From: Flavobacteriales bacterium
GTDB lineage: Bacteria > Bacteroidota > Bacteroidia > Flavobacteriales > Flavobacteriaceae
Assembly: GCA_003229235.1 (NCBI GenBank)
Contig: QIIH01000099.1
Location: 1 to 7,470, forward strand
Reading direction: 5' to 3'
DNA length: 7,470 nt
Below, in pieces: positions 6,300 to 7,470 of this stretch; position 1 is the first letter of the stretch, and each line of letters opens with the position of its first letter. The position numbers and the translations under genes were made by a program. Under the pieces are notes generated by a model, which ran no database searches, was not told the origin of the DNA, and saw nothing but the letters and a program-made list of their open reading frames with translations.

Positions 6300-7081
6300 T
6301 CTAGATAATAGATATAACCTACTTGTAGCCAATTTATCCAGTCATTGTATTTATCGGCTGGATATAATGCGTCGTCTGGGTTAAGCCCATCCACCCAGTT
6401 AGATAAGTATAAGTGTGCACGCCATTCAATTACCAAGTCGCTCAAACGATTTAATTTGTACCGAGTTCCTACGGCAAATACAAGCGCCCAGGTGTTGTCC
6501 TGTTGGTCGTTAACACCACCAATAAAAGGGTCAAAAGTGTTTTCTGGAGATAAACCAATTATCCCTGGCTGACTCGAGGTGGTTTTTGGATTGAAAGATA
6601 CCCATCGCCCTCCCAAACTTGCGTATGGAGCCCACTTATAGCCACCAGCGATAAAATCGCGTATACTTAGTGGGTAATATTCTAGGTTGAAACCAATCTC
6701 GAATACTTGTGCTCGTCCTTGCATATCACGTAAATCGCGCCCTTCGTCGGAGTCTTTATTCGCTTCTACGCCAAAGTGATTTAATTTAGTTATGTGAAAG
6801 TCAATCTCTGTTCGAACTTTAAAGTGATCACTAAAAAAGGTGTCACGGGCATAACAATTACAATCGGCCCGATATGCAAAGTTTATATAGTGCACAAGAG
6901 CAATTCCAAAACCGATATTTCCTTGATCGGATTCAAAATTGTTGCGCAGGCCATAATCAGACTGAAATGCTACAGGACCAACAACAATTCCCACTTCGTG
7001 AGAAAAGCCTAATTGGCTGAGTACTGTAGGTTGTCCGAATATAAAAAAGACGAAGACCAAGAGGCTATATCTGGCTTTCAT
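6296..7081 (-). CDS. THC0290_0291-type outer-membrane beta-barrel protein, function unknown
   Basis: The 261-residue protein has a Sec signal peptide (basic start MKARY, hydrophobic core about 6-16, likely cleavage near Ser22/Gln23 in VLSQLGF). The rest is a series of amphipathic beta strands rich in aromatic residues (for example FNLEYYPLSI, YASLGGRWVSF, FAVGTRYKL, LVIEWRAHLYL). It ends in WLQVGYIYYLD; the strand-like aromatic C-terminus is typical of outer-membrane barrels. The DCNCYARD segment places two cysteines at 74 and 76. From memory, the sequence strongly resembles the flavobacterial family called THC0290_0291, which has no assigned function. An alternative is a general DUF6089-like barrel. 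The gene is transcribed away from gdhA over a 297-bp spacer and converges on the cystathionine gene with a 4-bp overlap of stop codons. Family call moderate to good; no role can be stated. Confidence 0.78.
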   Translation of the reverse strand: MKARYSLLVFVFFIFGQPTVLSQLGFSHEVGIVVGPVAFQSDYGLRNNFESDQGNIGFGIALVHYINFAYRADCNCYARDTFFSDHFKVRTEIDFHITKLNHFGVEANKDSDEGRDLRDMQGRAQVFEIGFNLEYYPLSIRDFIAGGYKWAPYASLGGRWVSFNPKTTSSQPGIIGLSPENTFDPFIGGVNDQQDNTWALVFAVGTRYKLNRLSDLVIEWRAHLYLSNWVDGLNPDDALYPADKYNDWINWLQVGYIYYLD

Positions 7082-7109
7082 TGTATTACGGATTTGATTT
7101 GAGACTTAG

Positions 7110-7117
7110 CAAATATA
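7110..7117 (-). promoter_or_regulatory. Candidate -7 promoter element for the barrel-protein gene
   Basis: The minus strand reads TATATTTG, a full TAnnTTTG match, 28 bp before the ATG. A TTG occurs upstream with a spacer of 15 bp (complement of CAA at 7133-7135), which is shorter than the usual 17-23. Position and -7 match make this a reasonable promoter candidate. Confidence 0.4.
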
Positions 7118-7204
7118 TAAAAACATATCCAACAAGGAAATTTAGGAGCAATAAAGTGCTAATTATGTGCAAATATCGTGGAGAATATTGACATAAAAGG
7201 TATC

Positions 7205-7236
7205 TTGCCTGAGTTTTCGAAAACGATTTAGTTTTG
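7205..7236 (+). promoter_or_regulatory. Candidate gdhA promoter, TTG-N21-TAGTTTTG
   Basis: TTG at 7205-7207 and TAGTTTTG at 7229-7236 are separated by 21 bp, inside the 17-23 bp spacing described for Flavobacterium promoters. It is the only place in the window where I found both halves at allowed spacing in an intergenic region. A transcript starting a few bases downstream would have a gdhA leader of about 130-137 nt. The motifs are short, so a chance match cannot be excluded. Confidence 0.4.
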
Positions 7237-7258
7237 TAAGCGATTAGTGTCGTTTTCG
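7218..7258. repeat. 9-bp inverted repeat around the candidate gdhA -7 element
   Basis: CGAAAACGA (7218-7226) and TCGTTTTCG (7250-7258) are perfect inverted copies with a 23-bp gap that contains the TAGTTTTG at 7229-7236 and the expected start site. The left arm also overlaps a 10-bp palindrome TTTTCGAAAA (7214-7223). This could be a paired operator. The imperfect direct repeat CGATTTAG/CGATTAG (7224-7231 and 7241-7247) lies in the same stretch. Confidence 0.4.
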
Positions 7259-7264
7259 TACTAA

Positions 7265-7279
7265 GTTTAAGGGTTAAAC
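7265..7279. repeat. Dyad GTTTAA-GGG-TTAAAC
   Basis: Two perfect 6-bp arms (7265-7270 and 7274-7279) flank a 3-bp centre. A second, overlapping symmetry, GGGTT-A-AACCC, spans 7271-7281. It is a possible operator half-way between the candidate start site and gdhA. There is no T-run after it, so it is not a typical terminator. Confidence 0.3.
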
Positions 7280-7306
7280 CCAATAGTAGCGTCATAATTT
7301 GAAAAC

Positions 7307-7318
7307 AGCAATATTGCT
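7307..7318. repeat. Perfect 12-bp palindrome AGCAATATTGCT
   Basis: The sequence is identical to its own reverse complement over 12 bp and lies about 60 bp before the gdhA ATG. A further pair, AACAG (7304-7308) and CTGTT (7333-7337), could form a larger imperfect stem. A dimeric regulator site or a leader-RNA element are both possible; no family is recognised. Confidence 0.3.
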
Positions 7319-7378
7319 CTAAATTGAATAAACTGTTGTCTATTGTTAAACCATAGACTCACAAACGAATCGTAACAG

Positions 7379-7470
7379 ATGAAAGAAAGCATCCAAAATT
7401 TTATCGACAAAGTTGCCCAGCAAAACCCCAACGAACCTGAGTTTATGCAGGCTGTAACCGAAGTGGCAGA
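7379..7470 (+). CDS. gdhA: Glutamate dehydrogenase, N-terminal part (cut by window edge)
   Basis: The reading frame from the ATG at 7379 is open to the end of the window (30 codons). The protein starts MKESIQNFIDKVAQQ, followed by NPNEPEFMQAVTEVA. The [DN]PN-x2-EF-x-QAV-x-EV pattern is characteristic of the N-terminus of the roughly 450-residue hexameric glutamate dehydrogenases such as E. coli GdhA (NADP-dependent). These enzymes interconvert 2-oxoglutarate plus ammonium and glutamate in the cytosol. The catalytic and coenzyme-binding domains lie outside the window, so coenzyme preference cannot be checked here. There is no Shine-Dalgarno sequence, which is normal for Bacteroidota. The gene has a long upstream spacer with candidate regulatory sites and is divergent from the barrel-protein gene. 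Confidence 0.85.
   Translation, partial: MKESIQNFIDKVAQQNPNEPEFMQAVTEVA

Larger units (their letters stand above)
7082..7378. other. Divergent intergenic region between the barrel gene and gdhA
   Basis: This 297-bp non-coding spacer is AT-rich. It holds a candidate promoter toward the barrel gene near 7110, a candidate TTG-N21-TAnnTTTG promoter toward gdhA at 7205-7236, a 9-bp inverted repeat bracketing that -7 element, a GTTTAA-GGG-TTAAAC dyad and a 12-bp perfect palindrome. A 69-codon minus-strand open frame at 7086-7295 has no recognisable family and is judged non-coding. No tRNA or clear terminator was seen. Confidence 0.7.

Noticed and set aside
7265..7281. Dyad as a transcription terminator
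   Set aside because: The stem is short and AT-rich and no T-run follows on either strand; it also lies upstream of both flanking genes, where a terminator is not expected.
7086..7295. 69-codon minus-strand open frame upstream of the barrel gene
   Set aside because: Its residues are low-complexity (Leu, Lys, Ser, Thr), it shows no family motif, and it spans candidate promoter elements of both neighbours. Non-coding is more likely, although a small membrane-type peptide cannot be fully excluded.

Overview
The window looks like chromosomal DNA of a marine-type member of the Flavobacteriaceae (Bacteroidota). The basis is AT-rich DNA, starts without Shine-Dalgarno sequences, several matches to the Bacteroidota -7 promoter element TAnnTTTG, and protein sequences that resemble flavobacterial NadD, Gmk, YicC, YheT, SdpI-family and THC0290_0291-family proteins. 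No mobile element, CRISPR array, rRNA or tRNA was seen, and most of it is core or housekeeping DNA.

Bases 1-5043 hold one long run of minus-strand genes. In transcription order these are a DUF3298-type lipoprotein, a small ArsC/Spx-like protein, an EamA-family transporter, a YheT-like alpha/beta hydrolase, a small SdpI-family membrane protein, a YicC-family endoribonuclease, guanylate kinase (gmk), and the start of nicotinate-nucleotide adenylyltransferase (nadD), which runs off the left edge. Gaps are 4 bp or overlaps (1, 4, 14 and 17 bp), apart from two short gaps of 40 and 41 bp. Both short gaps contain a TAnnTTTG match, so there may be two or three nested transcription units. The last unit, yicC-gmk-nadD, links RNA turnover, GMP phosphorylation and NAD synthesis.

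A 113-bp divergent spacer (5044-5156) separates this run from a plus-strand PLP enzyme of trans-sulfuration (cystathionine gamma-synthase or lyase), which appears to use a TTG start. Its stop codon overlaps by 4 bp the stop of a convergent minus-strand gene. That gene encodes a secreted, probably outer-membrane beta-barrel protein of the uncharacterised THC0290_0291 type.

Bases 7082-7378 form the largest non-coding stretch, a divergent spacer between the barrel protein and the first 30 codons of gdhA (glutamate dehydrogenase). It holds candidate promoters in both directions and several dyad symmetries. One 9-bp inverted repeat brackets a candidate -7 element for gdhA, and this is the best candidate for a regulatory device in the window. 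I found no convincing new multi-gene system. The points worth a second look are this regulatory spacer, the uncharacterised barrel protein, the lipoprotein, and some details of gene starts and overlaps.
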